Assembly (NCBI RefSeq): GCF_932276165.1 | Contig: NC_063982.1 | Coordinates: forward strand, 2,373,501-2,437,500 | DNA from: Plutella xylostella | Taxonomy: Eukaryota; Arthropoda; Insecta; Lepidoptera; Plutellidae | Length of the DNA stretch: 64,000 bases | Reading direction: 5' to 3' | In this document: positions 33,801-44,258 of the stretch, piece by piece | Layout of the letters: every line of letters starts with the position of its first letter | Position numbering within the stretch: position 1 is the first letter of the stretch | Notes under the pieces: generated by a model | The model's input: the letters and a program-made list of their open reading frames with translations, nothing else | The model's database searches: none | Told to the model about the DNA's origin: nothing | Made by a program: the position numbers and the translations under genes

Positions 33801-34087
33801 TTGAAATCAAAAATTCTGGTCAGACCTACACTTAAAAAACCCTACTTCAATTTATTCACAAAACATGTTTTCTTTACAGTCGATCGATGAAATTAGTAAC
33901 TTTTATCTTGCTATCGTCGTATCTACGTACTTACACTAGAAAGTCATCCACAATCCACATCCTGGGGCACAGTCAGGCCTAGGCCTTCACTACACTAAAA
34001 CAATCTCATAGTCGTCCAAGAACTGAACCTTCACGGTCCTCACAGTTTCGACCTCACAGCACTGCACTTCACGTAAAGACTAGAGTG
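30854..34087. other. AT-rich, repeat-poor DNA downstream of ephrin
   Basis: More than 3 kb with no recognised transposon and no coding frame with a domain. It lies 3' of the ephrin gene (minus strand). A plus-strand TTTATT at 33851-33856 gives a minus-strand AATAAA about 325 bp past the ephrin stop, a plausible polyadenylation signal. The rest may be long 3' UTR or intergenic regulatory DNA; the sequence alone does not decide. Confidence 0.4.
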
Positions 34088-34179
34088 TCAGGCCTCAAAT
34101 GAATGGTTTGAGGCGCGTGGGCCGGGCAGGGCTTGGCGAGCAGGTCGGGTCGTGGCCGGCGCGCCGCCCGGGCGCACAT

Positions 34180-34962
34180 TCACCGTGCCAGCGGCGCCAG
34201 CACCGCGCCCGCCGCCAACGCCAGCGCCAGAGACGACGCCAGCGCCGCTCCCCGCGAGTACGACAGCTCCTCGCTCTTCACCACCTCGTTGGGAGACTTG
34301 TCGTACTTGTGCGTCTTCTTGGTCACAGGCTTGAAGGTGGTGGTGGTTGTGGTGGTGAGCTGCGTGGTTGGGGGTAGCGGCGGCGGCGGCGGCGTGGGCT
34401 GCGGCGGCGGCGCAGGCGACTGCTCCTCCGGCTTGCAGCACACACGGAAGACAAGCTTCATGTTGTGGCTGAGGCAGCGGCCGCCGATGCGCCGGTGCAG
34501 GTCGTCCTTGCTCGACGTGCTGATGAAGTAGTAGTCCTTCCCCGGCAGGAACTCCAGCCCGCCCGGCTGAGGCGTGAACGGTCTGAACGTGATCGTGAAG
34601 AACATCAGTTTGTGCGGCTTATCACATATCGCTATAATTCGGGGGTTCGGATTCGTTATTCTACACGTATCGTATTCCTCTTTGCTAACGTTGTAAATTA
34701 TGTATTTCTCCGTATCCTCCTCGTAGGTCCCTGGGGCGTACACGGGACATATTATATTCACCTGGTCGTATTCGAACTGAGCGTTGCCCTTATTCAAGTC
34801 GAATACGTGGTCTGTGTTGTCTATTCTAAATATGCTGTTTGTGGTGTTCCAGTGGATGTAGAAGGATTTCGCGTAATTTCCCATTACGCTTTCTATGAAG
34901 AATATGAGCACGAGGATGGTCCAGGGCGTCTGCCGAAGGCCGAGGTAGGCGAGGGAGACCAT
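34180..34962 (-). CDS. Ephrin: ephrin, GPI-anchor type, complete in one exon
   Basis: 260 aa. Residues 1-28 form a signal peptide (hydrophobic TILVLIFFIESVMG). About 30-175 form the ephrin receptor-binding domain: FYIHWNTTNSIF, INIICPVYAPG-like strand, CRITNPNPRIIAICDKP, LMFFTITFRPFTPQPGGLEF, KDYYFIST and LVFRVCC, with the family's conserved cysteines. A Pro/Thr-rich stalk follows (seven consecutive Thr). The last ~23 residues are Ala/Leu-rich and hydrophobic with no cytoplasmic tail, fitting a GPI signal; insect ephrins are of this kind as I recall. It is a ligand for Eph receptor kinases in cell-contact guidance of neurons and growth cones. The ATG at 34962 is chosen because the signal peptide starts there. 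The 3' third is very GC-rich. The whole coding region is intronless, so a retrocopy cannot be excluded, but no poly-A tract follows it and the frame is intact. Confidence 0.93.
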   Translation of the reverse strand: MVSLAYLGLRQTPWTILVLIFFIESVMGNYAKSFYIHWNTTNSIFRIDNTDHVFDLNKGNAQFEYDQVNIICPVYAPGTYEEDTEKYIIYNVSKEEYDTCRITNPNPRIIAICDKPHKLMFFTITFRPFTPQPGGLEFLPGKDYYFISTSSKDDLHRRIGGRCLSHNMKLVFRVCCKPEEQSPAPPPQPTPPPPPLPPTTQLTTTTTTTFKPVTKKTHKYDKSPNEVVKSEELSYSRGAALASSLALALAAGAVLAPLAR

Positions 34963-36565
34963 TGTGACTGTCCTCGCTAACCAGATATTCTCATAATTCG
35001 CGAGAGCCGATCGAAGGCGGAGCTCGAAGCCTACAACAAAAGCGCCGCCTCACAGCACTATTTATCTTCTCCTGCACGCACTTCGATCCATTTTTAGCGT
35101 AAAACAAACGCCAACACAACTGAAATCACACACAAAAACGTTCACAAAGCACAGAATATTCACTTGCATAGCGCTACGAACGAAAGCTGTTCGGTCGAGT
35201 CCACCATGTTTCGTTCGGCCGTCCGCAAGCCAGATTCTATTCACCGATAAATGAGGAATTCCGTGAGACGTGGCCGGCCGTAGAGCGTCGGAACTGGTCA
35301 CTTTGTGTAAATTCACAGCACTATGAACACTGGGTTGTTGTTGTACGCGACTTTTTGTGTTAGGGGAAAGGAGGAATAAATCAATACATCACAGATTTTT
35401 TACAATAGTGAGGAGTTCTTTGTATTGGGGAGCGTCGCGGAGTGGGGCGGAGAAGTCAGCGCCGCGCGGCGACGAAGCAAACTAGTGGAATGTGGTCGCG
35501 GTACGCATGCCTGGCCGCCCCCCGCGCCCCGCACAAGCGTCCCCCCCGCGCTACGGACGCGTTCAAGAATTGAGCTTTTCGAAACCGTTCGATTTTCAAA
35601 ATTTATTATTTTGTTTTCACGCGTTCGTGTAAATAATTGTAAACATTGACTTCAATTATTGTTGAGGACATATTTTTGATTGTTTTGTTAAGGATTTTAT
35701 TCATGATTTTTATGTTGAAACATGGGTTGTTTTTTAAATTTCGTGAACGCAGCGAAAGCTCGTTCGTGTAGAGCTTCTGTGTTCCGCAGTCGCAGTCGGT
35801 CGAACTTTTGCTTGAGGTCTGAATGGACAACGATTTTGATGTCTATTTTGATGCAGACTGCTTGAGCTTTTTGCTGTAAAGACCTGGATACCTACCTATT
35901 TGTTATCGTTATATTATAAAAAATAGGATACTTAATTATTAAGAATAGATAGGTACTAATAGGATTCTTAAAATTTAAATATAATTATTATGTCTACCAT
36001 TTTGCATATAAATACCAGGACACATACGGTATGTAAGTACTCTATATGGGTATGTAAATATAACTCACAATAGGACAGGTATTGCTATTTTTATATGAAT
36101 ATCTAGCTAGGTAGGTATCTAGGAACAGATTGATATTAAGTACATATTTAAATGTCGCCTACCTTTCACCTGTGTCCTTAGATTTACAATACAAAGAAGA
36201 TGGAGTGTCAGTGAAAAAGAAACGTCTTGACAAATAACGTATCTATAACATTTTAATGACTTAACTCATTTTTATTTATTTTGTAAATTCCTAGTTTGGT
36301 GATTCGATAAACAATTTTTATGTTTTTATAATTACTTATAAATACTTTTTGATGTTTTTTCCAATGATTTGCTTAACTGATCACTTATGTAACTAGGAAG
36401 GTTCCTACAATTCTTCATTTCCTTACCAATTTTAGTAGTAAAGTTGTTCAGAATTACTCTTACAGTCACCCCCTTTTTGCAACACTCTGTATAATGTCAC
36501 CCTGGGCAGTCAGCGACTGACGCTAATCTGTCACCAACGGTGCGGTGACAAACGCTAGTCTTATA
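34963..36565. other. ephrin upstream region with GC-rich block
   Basis: The DNA 5' of ephrin is unusual for the window: 35410-35570 is strongly GC-rich with many CpG (GAGTGGGGCGGAGAAGTC, CCGCGCTACGGACGCG). This is compatible with a promoter or 5' non-coding exon on the minus strand. No specific TATA or initiator could be assigned. From about 35880 onward it is ordinary AT-rich DNA with a mariner-type end (TTTTTGCAACACTCTGTATA) near 36473-36492. Confidence 0.45.
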
Positions 36566-36790
36566 CAGTGCGACAAACTTATCTCTTCCGGTGAGACCGA
36601 ACTAAATTGATTCATATCTTATTATTCACTAATGAATTGTATATTGTTAAGGATAAGATCCCAAGATAAGAGGGTTTATTAATACCGCAAGGGCGAATTA
36701 CTACTATAAGCAATCTTAAAATCTTATAGAATTAAGAAATATTAGGCATTTATGTGAGCTGTCACCGGAACAGATAAGTTTGTCACACTA
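36566..36790. mobile_element. Tc1/mariner-type MITE, TA target duplication
   Basis: The ends CAGTGCGACAAACTTATCTC and CAGATAAGTTTGTCACACTA are inverted, with TA at 36564-36565 and 36791-36792. It is a 225-bp sister of 17924-18136, with shared interior ATCTTATAGAATTAAGAAAT. Confidence 0.85.
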
Positions 36791-36907
36791 TAGCTCTAAT
36801 GCTTGTCATCGTTTGTCAAGCAAGAATAAGTGAATTCTATCATAAGCATTAAAGCCATAAATCGTTTTCAGCTAGCTATCTCAGTCTATTTATCTGTGTA
36901 GGTAGGT

Positions 36908-36973
36908 ATAATACCCATACTACAGGCTCTGCCTAGTTTGGGGTTAGATGGCCATGTGTGAGATGTCCCCACA
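36908..36973 (+). mobile_element. SINE tail 2 fragment
   Basis: TACCCATACTACAGGCTCTG, CCTAGTTTGGGGTTAGATGG and GAGATGTCCCCACA match tail 2 of the modular SINEs. No head is present. Confidence 0.7.
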
Positions 36974-37258
36974 ATTACCTTTCAAGGGACGCCGCGCTTA
37001 CTGCATCAATATCTACCAGTCAACCATCAGACGGACAATCTACAACTACAAAGAAGCACTAGCGAGGCTATTCCTTTCCGCTCCAGTTATTCAACCTCGA
37101 ATATTCACGTCTCGTCAAACTAATACTTATTAAGGCATATTAGTAAGAATATAGAAGGTATGATTACAGAGTGTTTGAAAAAGGGTATTTAAAAAAGTTG
37201 AGAGAGTAAGTATTAATAGTAAATAAATAAATATGTGGGGACATTTCACTTCACCAAG

Positions 37259-37526
37259 CGTTGGTCCACAGCGGAAGATCCAAAAAAAACCAAAATTTAT
37301 CTTAGAGATTTATTCCCAAAAAGTTACAATTAATTCTTAAGTCTAATTATAAGTTGACTCTAACAATGCAAGTATAGAAGTGAAGACAAGGTAATCGCAA
37401 TCGCGGTGATTCCGGGGAACGAAGCACGTTTTGCAATTCAGCATACTCGTGACCGCGGGCGACGCATGTCGAGGTATCGAGGGCATGCGGCGTCAGCGCA
37501 ATGCTAGGTGAGCGCGAGCGTAACAC
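37259..37526 (-). repeat. 3' LTR of the errantivirus
   Basis: 268 bp, matching 44393-44660 throughout by eye. On the minus strand it starts GTGTTACGCTCGCGCTCACC and ends GGACCAACG. An AATAAA signal (plus-strand TTTATT at 37309-37314) lies ~50 nt from its downstream end. Confidence 0.95.
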
Positions 37527-37538
37527 CTCCCCCCGAAG
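37527..37538 (-). promoter_or_regulatory. polypurine tract (plus-strand primer)
   Basis: Minus-strand CTTCGGGGGGAG directly abuts the start of the 3' LTR, the expected position and composition of a retroviral PPT. Confidence 0.8.
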
Positions 37539-37546
37539 ATCAGCAA

Positions 37547-39266
37547 CTATTTGAGGGTGGTTCTCGAAAATGTTGCTGTCACGAAGTGTGGATCGACTTT
37601 CGCTTTGTCCTGGATTTCGGCGTATATCCCTTCTGGTACATTTGATGTCTCTGGGTTATCTTTTCTTTCAGCAATCGTTGCTTTGTTACGACGGTTACGA
37701 AGAATAAGTGCAATGATTAGTGCACTTGCACTGAATAGGATAGCGTAGATCGGTATAGTGGTGTGGTACAGGCTGTAGTCCGTTGTTCGGTCGGGTTGAA
37801 TTGGGGGTTGCAACGACAGTTTCGTGTTGGTTGCTTGTAGAGCTTCCAGATTTATCGAATGCAGTTGCAGAGTTGGTCCATCTGGTCCAGAGGTATTCTG
37901 GTTTTCTGGGAATATTTGGCTAATTTTTATGACTTGTCCTTTGATTCTATCGTTTCGGTTTGAGATTGTGAATTCAGGAGTCTGTAGATAGCAGTTCTGT
38001 GGTATTGTAGCTAGATAGCTGCCTTGGAGGTTGTGGAATTCGTCTTGGCTGCAGGATGTGTGGACTCTGGTTGGCCTTGGGAAACTCAAGGTGTAGTGTT
38101 TCTCGTCGAGTTGCTCGTGGGCTTCCATGGTCAGGTTGATGCGGGTTGGCTTGCAGGTGTCGTAGATTCGCTGCTCCGCGAGTAGGTGGCGGATGCAGTC
38201 GGGTTCTTCCCGTAGTTGATGGTTGAACTTCTCCTCGCAGAGATACCATGGATTGAACTTCGGACATTCTGTCTCCATGTACACGTAATCTTTCTCATGA
38301 ATTGCTACATAGGGTAGGGGTGGAATAATGGATTCGTGGAATTTATTTGGGATTATGGATAGTTTGAATAGGGAATATACTTTAGGAGAGACAATCGGAA
38401 ACTTAAAAACTAGTATTACTTCGCTATTTGCGTAATATGAACCTACTTTTATTAGGTCATAGTACTCTCTAATATCTACGTCTAATAACTCATCTAAATT
38501 ATATAAAGATTTTAATCTAATTAGCATTTCTTTCAAAGAGGCTCTGCTCAGTGAAGAATGGTAAGTGCTCGATGCACGAACAAAGGCTAATATATTATCA
38601 ATTCTAAGTAATTCAAAAAATAGCTTATCTATATTATCCCCTAAAATAAGTAAAAACTGAGCAAAGTGAGCATACCTCACGAGTTCATCATCATGATGGT
38701 AATTACTAATCATGATGGTGTCTAGGACCTTTTTTATTTTTGCCTGATTATTAGCAATAGTATTAAGTATATTTGAGTGTCTGGACATCCACTCCTTACT
38801 TAAACTTATATGATTATTAAACTCGGAAAATAATTTGTTCTCGTTACTTGAAAGTATTTTTAATGCAGTGTCGTAACGCAGAGCGTCAGTGTAGTCTAAA
38901 TTCCCTGATATCCCCTTTATAATGGAACCCAGACCGTTAATGAGTCCTCTCTTGGCTCGACCCGGTTCAAAACTCAACAGCTGTTCAGATACTTTTTGCA
39001 ACTTATCTTTAAGATAATCTAAGTGGGGTTGGAAAAGAGATAATGTTTTATTATTTAATTGAGGCTGAAAACTATTTAATTGACTTTGTACTAGGTCTAT
39101 TTTAGTTTGTATGTCGGCTAAGTTTATAGGTTGGAGGAACGAGTGATAGTGGGATATTATACGTGCTGGTCCGATTTTAAATGGTAGTAGTCCCGGTCCG
39201 TTATCCAGTCGATCAAGTGTTATCTCTTGCCCGTGGGTCTGGTGCAGGAGAAGGGTCAGTAGTATC
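37547..39266 (-). CDS. env: errantivirus Env-like membrane fusion glycoprotein, main exon
   Basis: The frame is open from 39266 to the stop at 37547 and has no ATG near its start; the longest conventional start inside is a TTG at 39001, which would cut off the N-terminus. A splice acceptor (TTACAG before 39266) and a donor in the leader (exon 44259-44266) would supply the ATG in frame and a hydrophobic leader. Visible features: a furin-type RAKR site at 38948-38959, followed by a Gly/Ile-rich segment like a fusion peptide; a long helical ectodomain; a cysteine-containing region; one transmembrane segment near the C-terminus (AILFSASALIIALIL) and a ~50-residue tail. This is the layout of insect Gypsy Env/baculovirus F-type proteins. 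The 5' part overlaps the last ~50 nt of pol in another frame. No stop or frameshift was seen. Confidence 0.85.
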
Positions 39267-42200
39267 CTGTAACAATTTAGGGTTCTTAGGTACCCGTTTT
39301 AAACGCGATTTAGCGACAGGGCCACGTTTCTTTTTGGTATATATATGAATGGGTAAATCGGCTAGTACCGTGTCTTTAGTGAACCGTGGAGCTAACTTTT
39401 GACGCGCAGCGAGGGGGTTTTTGACAAAGACTGGTTGGTCAGGGTTGTACGTGGGTTCAGGTTCCCTGTTCTTGTTAATATTCTCCATTATATTTTCTCG
39501 GCGTTCGGTACAGGAATCGTGGATTAACTCATATACTTTAATCATTTTGTCTCGGTGCTCCTGGGTATACTGTTGTAACAATAATTCGGATAGATCGATA
39601 CTAAGGGGGTCGCGAGGATCGAAGTGACCGTTAATTATCTCAATTGGGCGGCATTTTGTGAAGCTATGGATAGAACTATTGTATGCGAGGATTGCGTAGG
39701 GCATAAGATTGATGACAGATTCATCTTTCCGTTCGAGTTTCAGTATTCTTAGATGTTCCAGTATGGTTGAGTGAAAACGTTCAACTATACCGTTTTCATT
39801 AGGGGTGTGAGCTAGTATTTTATGGTGCTGTATCTTATGAAGCCGTATAAATTCAGAGAACAGCTGGTTAGTGAATTCCGTACCGCGGTCCGTAACCACT
39901 ATCATAGGTACTCCGTGATGAGTACAGTACCCTAGGAGAGCTTGGATTACGCTAAGGGCTGTACCATCCCTCAGGTAATAAGCTTGGGCGTATTTAGAAA
40001 ACGCGTCGACAATGGTTAGGTATTTTTCGTTGTGAGCTGTAAAGAGATCTAGGTGGACAATCTCAAATGGTTTCGTAGGTGGTGGCACTACGTGAAACTG
40101 TTGCCTTACTGGGTTTCGGTCGTATTTAACCTGTCCGCAAATAGTGCATTCATTTATGTATTTGGTTACGTGATCCTTCATTTTCGGCCAATAGTATTTT
40201 TTGGATAGAGCCAAGTAGCATTCAGTAATGCCACGATGATTGGTTTTACCTTCGTGGTACTTCTGAATGATCTCCTGCTGTTTTAGGTAGTCTTTAACAT
40301 TATCAAGTTCAATTTTTGTTAATACTAAGTTCATAGCTGAGCTTTTGAACTGTTCCTGTATAATGGGGATGATAGCGTACATGGCTAACGGTGGGTTTAT
40401 AAGAATGCCTGTTTTTACTTTGGGGTTCACGTACTCCTTTATTGCGTTCACTAAGTCCTGCTGTAAGTTTGATTCTGAAAGCTGAATGTTAGTTCTTGTG
40501 TGCGTTTCAAATGGTTTAGATACGGTCGGTCGACTTTTAATGTCACCTACTATTGTAAAGACTATCTGACGGTTGAATTTATTAAGTGGCTCGTCAGTTA
40601 TGGGAACCTCTAGTATTGGGTTCTCCTCGCTTGTATGGGCGGTCTGTGTAGTGGATCCTATAACACTTGGTGGTTTTTCCGATGGGTTGGCTATAATGGA
40701 ACTTATTTCCTCGTTATTGAGTTCTATTCGGCTCAGCGCGTCAGCATTCGTATTGTACTTGCCCTGCTTGTACACGACCGAGAAGTTATAATCGCTTAAT
40801 TTTAGTCTCCAACGAGTGAGACGTGCGTTTGGCTCTTTTAAACTCATAACCCACTGTAGTGGTTTATGGTCAGTTACAATTTGGAACTTCCGGCCGAACA
40901 GATAAGGTCGGAAATACTTAGTAGCCCACACGATAGCTAACAGTTCTTTTTCGATCGTACTGTAATTGATCTCGCTAGTGTTAAGTGTTCTAGACGCGAA
41001 GGCTATGGGACGATCTGAACCTATAGTTCCTTGCGACAACACAGCTCCGATAGCCAGGTTGGAAGCATCGGTTGTAAGCACGAAGTCTTTCGTGAAGTCC
41101 GGGTATTGAAGGATTGGGTCGTTAGCGAGTAGGGTTTTGCATTTTTCAAAGCAATTGACATATTCCTGATCTAATGTAATTTTCGCGCCTTTTTTGAGAC
41201 ATTGAGTCATCGGTTTTGTTATGCGGGCAAAATCTGGGATAAATTTCCTGTAATAGCCTAATAGACCTAAAAATCTTTTGATTTCAGTGGAGGTTTTTGG
41301 AATAGGGTAGTTCTTTATAGCTTTTAGTTTCTCCGGGTTTGGTTTTATGCCTTCCCTAGTTATAACGTGCCCTAGGTAGGCTGTTTCGAGTTTTAAGAAC
41401 TCCGACTTATCTAACTGGATTTTAAAGTTAGATTCGCGTAGTCTTTGGAAAACCTTCTCAAGGTTGCCTATGTGTTCCTGTAAGGATGTGCTGAATACAA
41501 TAATATCGTCCAAATACACTAGACAGATCCTGTTTTGAAGATCCCTAAGGACATTGTCCATTACTCTTTGAAAAGTCGATGGAGAATTTTTTAATCCCAT
41601 CGGCATCCTCAAAAATTCAAAGTGTCCATGGTCTACATTGAACGCAGTTTTCGAAATATCGGCCTCATTCATCTCGACCTGATAGAAACCTGATGCCAGG
41701 TCTAGAGTTGTAAAATACTGACAGTTGCCTAACTTGTCAAGGACTTCCGTGATGTTGGGTATAGGGTATTTGTCATCGATGGTTTTCTCGTTAAGTTTTC
41801 GGAAGTCCACTACGAGTCGCCATTTCGTTTTTCCTGATGCGTCAGCCTTTTTAGGCACCACCCAGATGGGTGCGCTCCAAGCGGAATCAGAGGGACGTAT
41901 GATTCCCTGTTCTAACATTTTTTTAATCTGATCGCTAACTTCCTGTTTATGAACGAACGGATAACGATAACTTTTTGTATAAATTGGAACTTCGTCGGTT
42001 GTCCGGATAGAATGTTTTATTTTATTTGTGAATGTCAAAGGTTCGCCTTCAATATAGAATACGTCAGCATATTGAGAACAAAGCGATTCAAGATTCGCGC
42101 GTTCTTCCGCGTTAAGGTGGTCGGTTCGCAACTTAGAAAGTACCTCCTTCGCTCGTACTGAACCGCTATAATCGGTGCGCGTGCACTCAACATTATACAG

Positions 42201-42863
42201 TTCAGCTTGCACTGGTCGGTCCATTGAAAAGATGACGTCATTATTACTCGTGTTTGATACCTCTAAAATACCACGGTTATTTTTTACATTCGTTACACAG
42301 TCTTGTATCTTGCAGTTGGAAATTATTTGTTCCGAAACGTATGCGTCACCGTTTTGAATATTCACCGGTATTCTTATTAACTTGGAGGAATTAGCGGGAA
42401 TTATTTCTTCGTATAAATTCACGTTTCGCGAGTCGTACATTTTGATAGGTATTTTAGCGTTTTGGGTTTCGAGGATTTTTGTCTTATAGTTGATGTTGCA
42501 TTCGAGTCTGGTAAGAAGATCTGAGCCGATTAGACCATCGAAATAGTCATGAAAGTTATATACGAATAAAGTTAATTCGTTCGGGTCATTTAATTCATCG
42601 AAGCTAGGAATCGTTATTGAATAATCATTTTTCGTAGTGGCGTGAACATTGGTTACTTCGAAGGGGTCGTAGTTTAAGGGTAGGTGAGGAAAATGCGTAT
42701 CGACAGATTTTGGACTGATAAATGACTGGTTCGCGCCGGTATCTATGAGTAGCTTCAGAGGTGGCTCAGCTATTTCTATGTAGGGTAGTTGACGTTGGGT
42801 TTGTAAATTTATTTCTATTTTGGTTTGTCTGATCGGGAATTTACGCGAAAATCCTCTTCGTTT
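39213..42863 (-). CDS. pol: errantivirus Pol polyprotein (protease, RT, RNase H, integrase)
   Basis: The open frame is 1216 codons and overlaps the gag end by 49 nt in the -1 frame, so expression by -1 ribosomal frameshift is expected; I saw no textbook slippery heptamer in the overlap. The protease has the catalytic DTGA (codon at 42743) and a GLIGSDLL stretch. RT contains LVVDFRKLNEKT, LDLASGFYQVEM and the YLDD active site. RNase H begins at LTTDASNLAIGA and includes the STIEKELLAIVWA and VTDHKPLQWV blocks. Integrase has an HHCC-type zinc region (CTICGQVKY) and a DDE triad in LDLF, VTDRGTEF and GIVERFHS. The first in-frame ATG (42440) lies downstream of the protease and is unlikely to be the start. 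All catalytic residues appear intact. Confidence 0.93.
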   Translation of the reverse strand, partial: KRRGFSRKFPIRQTKIEINLQTQRQLPYIEIAEPPLKLLIDTGANQSFISPKSVDTHFPHLPLNYDPFEVTNVHATTKNDYSITIPSFDELNDPNELTLFVYNFHDYFDGLIGSDLLTRLECNINYKTKILETQNAKIPIKMYDSRNVNLYEEIIPANSSKLIRIPVNIQNGDAYVSEQIISNCKIQDCVTNVKNNRGILEVSNTSNNDVIFSMDRPVQAELYNVECTRTDYSGSVRAKEVLSKLRTDHLNAEERANLESLCSQYADVFYIEGEPLTFTNKIKHSIRTTDEVPIYTKSYRYPFVHKQEVSDQIKKMLEQGIIRPSDSAWSAPIWVVPKKADASGKTKWRLVVDFRKLNEKTIDDKYPIPNITEVLDKLGNCQYFTTLDLASGFYQVEMNEADISKTAFNVDHGHFEFLRMPMGLKNSPSTFQRVMDNVLRDLQNRICLVYLDDIIVFSTSLQEHIGNLEKVFQRLRESNFKIQLDKSEFLKLETAYLGHVITREGIKPNPEKLKAIKNYPIPKTSTEIKRFLGLLGYYRKFIPDFARITKPMTQCLKKGAKITLDQEYVNCFEKCKTLLANDPILQYPDFTKDFVLTTDASNLAIGAVLSQGTIGSDRPIAFASRTLNTSEINYSTIEKELLAIVWATKYFRPYLFGRKFQIVTDHKPLQWVMSLKEPNARLTRWRLKLSDYNFSVVYKQGKYNTNADALSRIELNNEEISSIIANPSEKPPSVIGSTTQTAHTSEENPILEVPITDEPLNKFNRQIVFTIVGDIKSRPTVSKPFETHTRTNIQLSESNLQQDLVNAIKEYVNPKVKTGILINPPLAMYAIIPIIQEQFKSSAMNLVLTKIELDNVKDYLKQQEIIQKYHEGKTNHRGITECYLALSKKYYWPKMKDHVTKYINECTICGQVKYDRNPVRQQFHVVPPPTKPFEIVHLDLFTAHNEKYLTIVDAFSKYAQAYYLRDGTALSVIQALLGYCTHHGVPMIVVTDRGTEFTNQLFSEFIRLHKIQHHKILAHTPNENGIVERFHSTILEHLRILKLERKDESVINLMPYAILAYNSSIHSFTKCRPIEIINGHFDPRDPLSIDLSELLLQQYTQEHRDKMIKVYELIHDSCTERRENIMENINKNREPEPTYNPDQPVFVKNPLAARQKLAPRFTKDTVLADLPIHIYTKKKRGPVAKSRLKRVPKNPKLLQDTTDPSPAPDPRARDNT

Positions 42864-44071
42864 TCAGCGTACGTGGCATTATTTTCGGAGGCCTCATCGT
42901 GGGAGGTCTCGGTATATTCGATAGACTCTTGAACGTAGTCTGATGGATATTGCGTTTCGTAAGGCTCTGCCTGATAATAGCACTCGTAATAAGGGTCGTA
43001 AAATACAGGTTGCTCCTGATTATAACTATAACAGTCATTAAAATTCATCTCGCGAGTTTTAAAATAGTTACTCGGGGGTGGATTACCGAATTTTCGCCAA
43101 TCGTGACCGGTGGGTGGTAATGGTTTAGTTGAAAAGTGACTGACACCGCTCATCGGCTTGGGTCCAGTAAAATTTTGAGTGGGCGGATTACGCGGTTGCA
43201 TGCGGAAAGAATTATTCTGTTGGTTATAGTTAGGGGGACGCGCCGCGAACATCTGCTGAGTCCTGGTCGGGCCCTGGTTTTGATTAAAATGCATAGGCAT
43301 CGGCTTCCAGTTAGGCTGGTACATCTGTGGCGGGGCTCGCGAGGGTCCCGGCGGCATGTTATATATGAATGGTTTAGACATAGCATTCATAGGGGGCTGG
43401 TTAGGCATAATTTTAAATCCCTGATTAAATGAATTATCTGCTCCTGTGGATTGTGGCTTCCTTTCAGGAAAATGTTGGCTCCTCTGTTGCAAATAAAGGA
43501 CATTAGACTCTTCCTGCACAAACTGAAGAGCTATTTCGATTGTTTCGGGTCGCATACAGCGAATGCGGGATCCCAGGGGATCTTTTAGCCCGCGCAAGAA
43601 TGATTGTAAAGTTAATTTCTTATAGAGGTCACGTTTTGCCTCGATAGTGGTTGCCACATTTTCATGCAAGGAAATATATGTCATTATAGTGCTAAAAAGA
43701 CTCTGACAGCGTTCGTAAAATTCATGGGGGGTGTTTGAACCTTGGGTCAAAAGAGACAAATCATTATACAGTGCGGTCTCGTCGCGATGATCTGCAAAAT
43801 TATTAATAAGTGCACTGCGAATGCTAGCCCAATTTTCGGCAATACCATTGCTATTAATCGTGCGTGCGGCTGGTCCGGTAATCTTATTTAAGATTCCGTT
43901 GATAAGACAAAGATTAGACAGTTCATAATCTGGGCCTGGTTTAATATGTGCCGCAACGAGCTGGTCACACAAATGTATAAAGCGAGTTAAGACGTTCGTG
44001 TTACCGTCGAACTCTGGGAGAAGTCGTAGTGACTTATACACACTATCAACTTCGGCATTGGCATTGGCCAT
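42815..44071 (-). CDS. gag: errantivirus Gag capsid protein
   Basis: 418 aa from an ATG at 44071. The N-terminal two-thirds is helical with a capsid-like LLPEFDGNTNVLTRFIHLCD start and LRGLKDPLGSRIRCMRPETI, typical of Gypsy-group Gag. The C-terminal third is rich in Pro, Gln, Asn and Met, and then acidic. No CCHC zinc knuckle is present, as in other errantiviral Gags. Pol follows in the -1 frame. Confidence 0.9.
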   Translation of the reverse strand: MANANAEVDSVYKSLRLLPEFDGNTNVLTRFIHLCDQLVAAHIKPGPDYELSNLCLINGILNKITGPAARTINSNGIAENWASIRSALINNFADHRDETALYNDLSLLTQGSNTPHEFYERCQSLFSTIMTYISLHENVATTIEAKRDLYKKLTLQSFLRGLKDPLGSRIRCMRPETIEIALQFVQEESNVLYLQQRSQHFPERKPQSTGADNSFNQGFKIMPNQPPMNAMSKPFIYNMPPGPSRAPPQMYQPNWKPMPMHFNQNQGPTRTQQMFAARPPNYNQQNNSFRMQPRNPPTQNFTGPKPMSGVSHFSTKPLPPTGHDWRKFGNPPPSNYFKTREMNFNDCYSYNQEQPVFYDPYYECYYQAEPYETQYPSDYVQESIEYTETSHDEASENNATYAENEEDFRVNSRSDKPK

Positions 44072-44258
44072 AGTGACTGGTACTTCTTCTTCTTCTAAGA
44101 TCCTAAGCCTGTCTTGCGACTGGGACCTATTAATATTCCTAATATCTAACTTAGAGCTAGAAGCTCCCGACTGTCGTGGGTGAAAAATTTTGAAGGTAAA
44201 AGTTAACTAGGATTAAAAGAAAGGAGAGCAAACATAAGATCGATTCTGATGTACTCAC

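Noticed and set aside
34133..34980. Plus-strand open frames of 132 and 171 codons opposite ephrin
   Set aside because: They are antisense shadows of the GC-rich ephrin coding exon.
39001..39001. TTG start for the env frame
   Set aside because: The open frame and conserved ectodomain continue well upstream; a spliced leader supplying ATG explains the structure better.
42440..42440. ATG at 42440 as the start of pol
   Set aside because: The protease active site lies upstream in the same frame; frameshifting from gag is the expected route.
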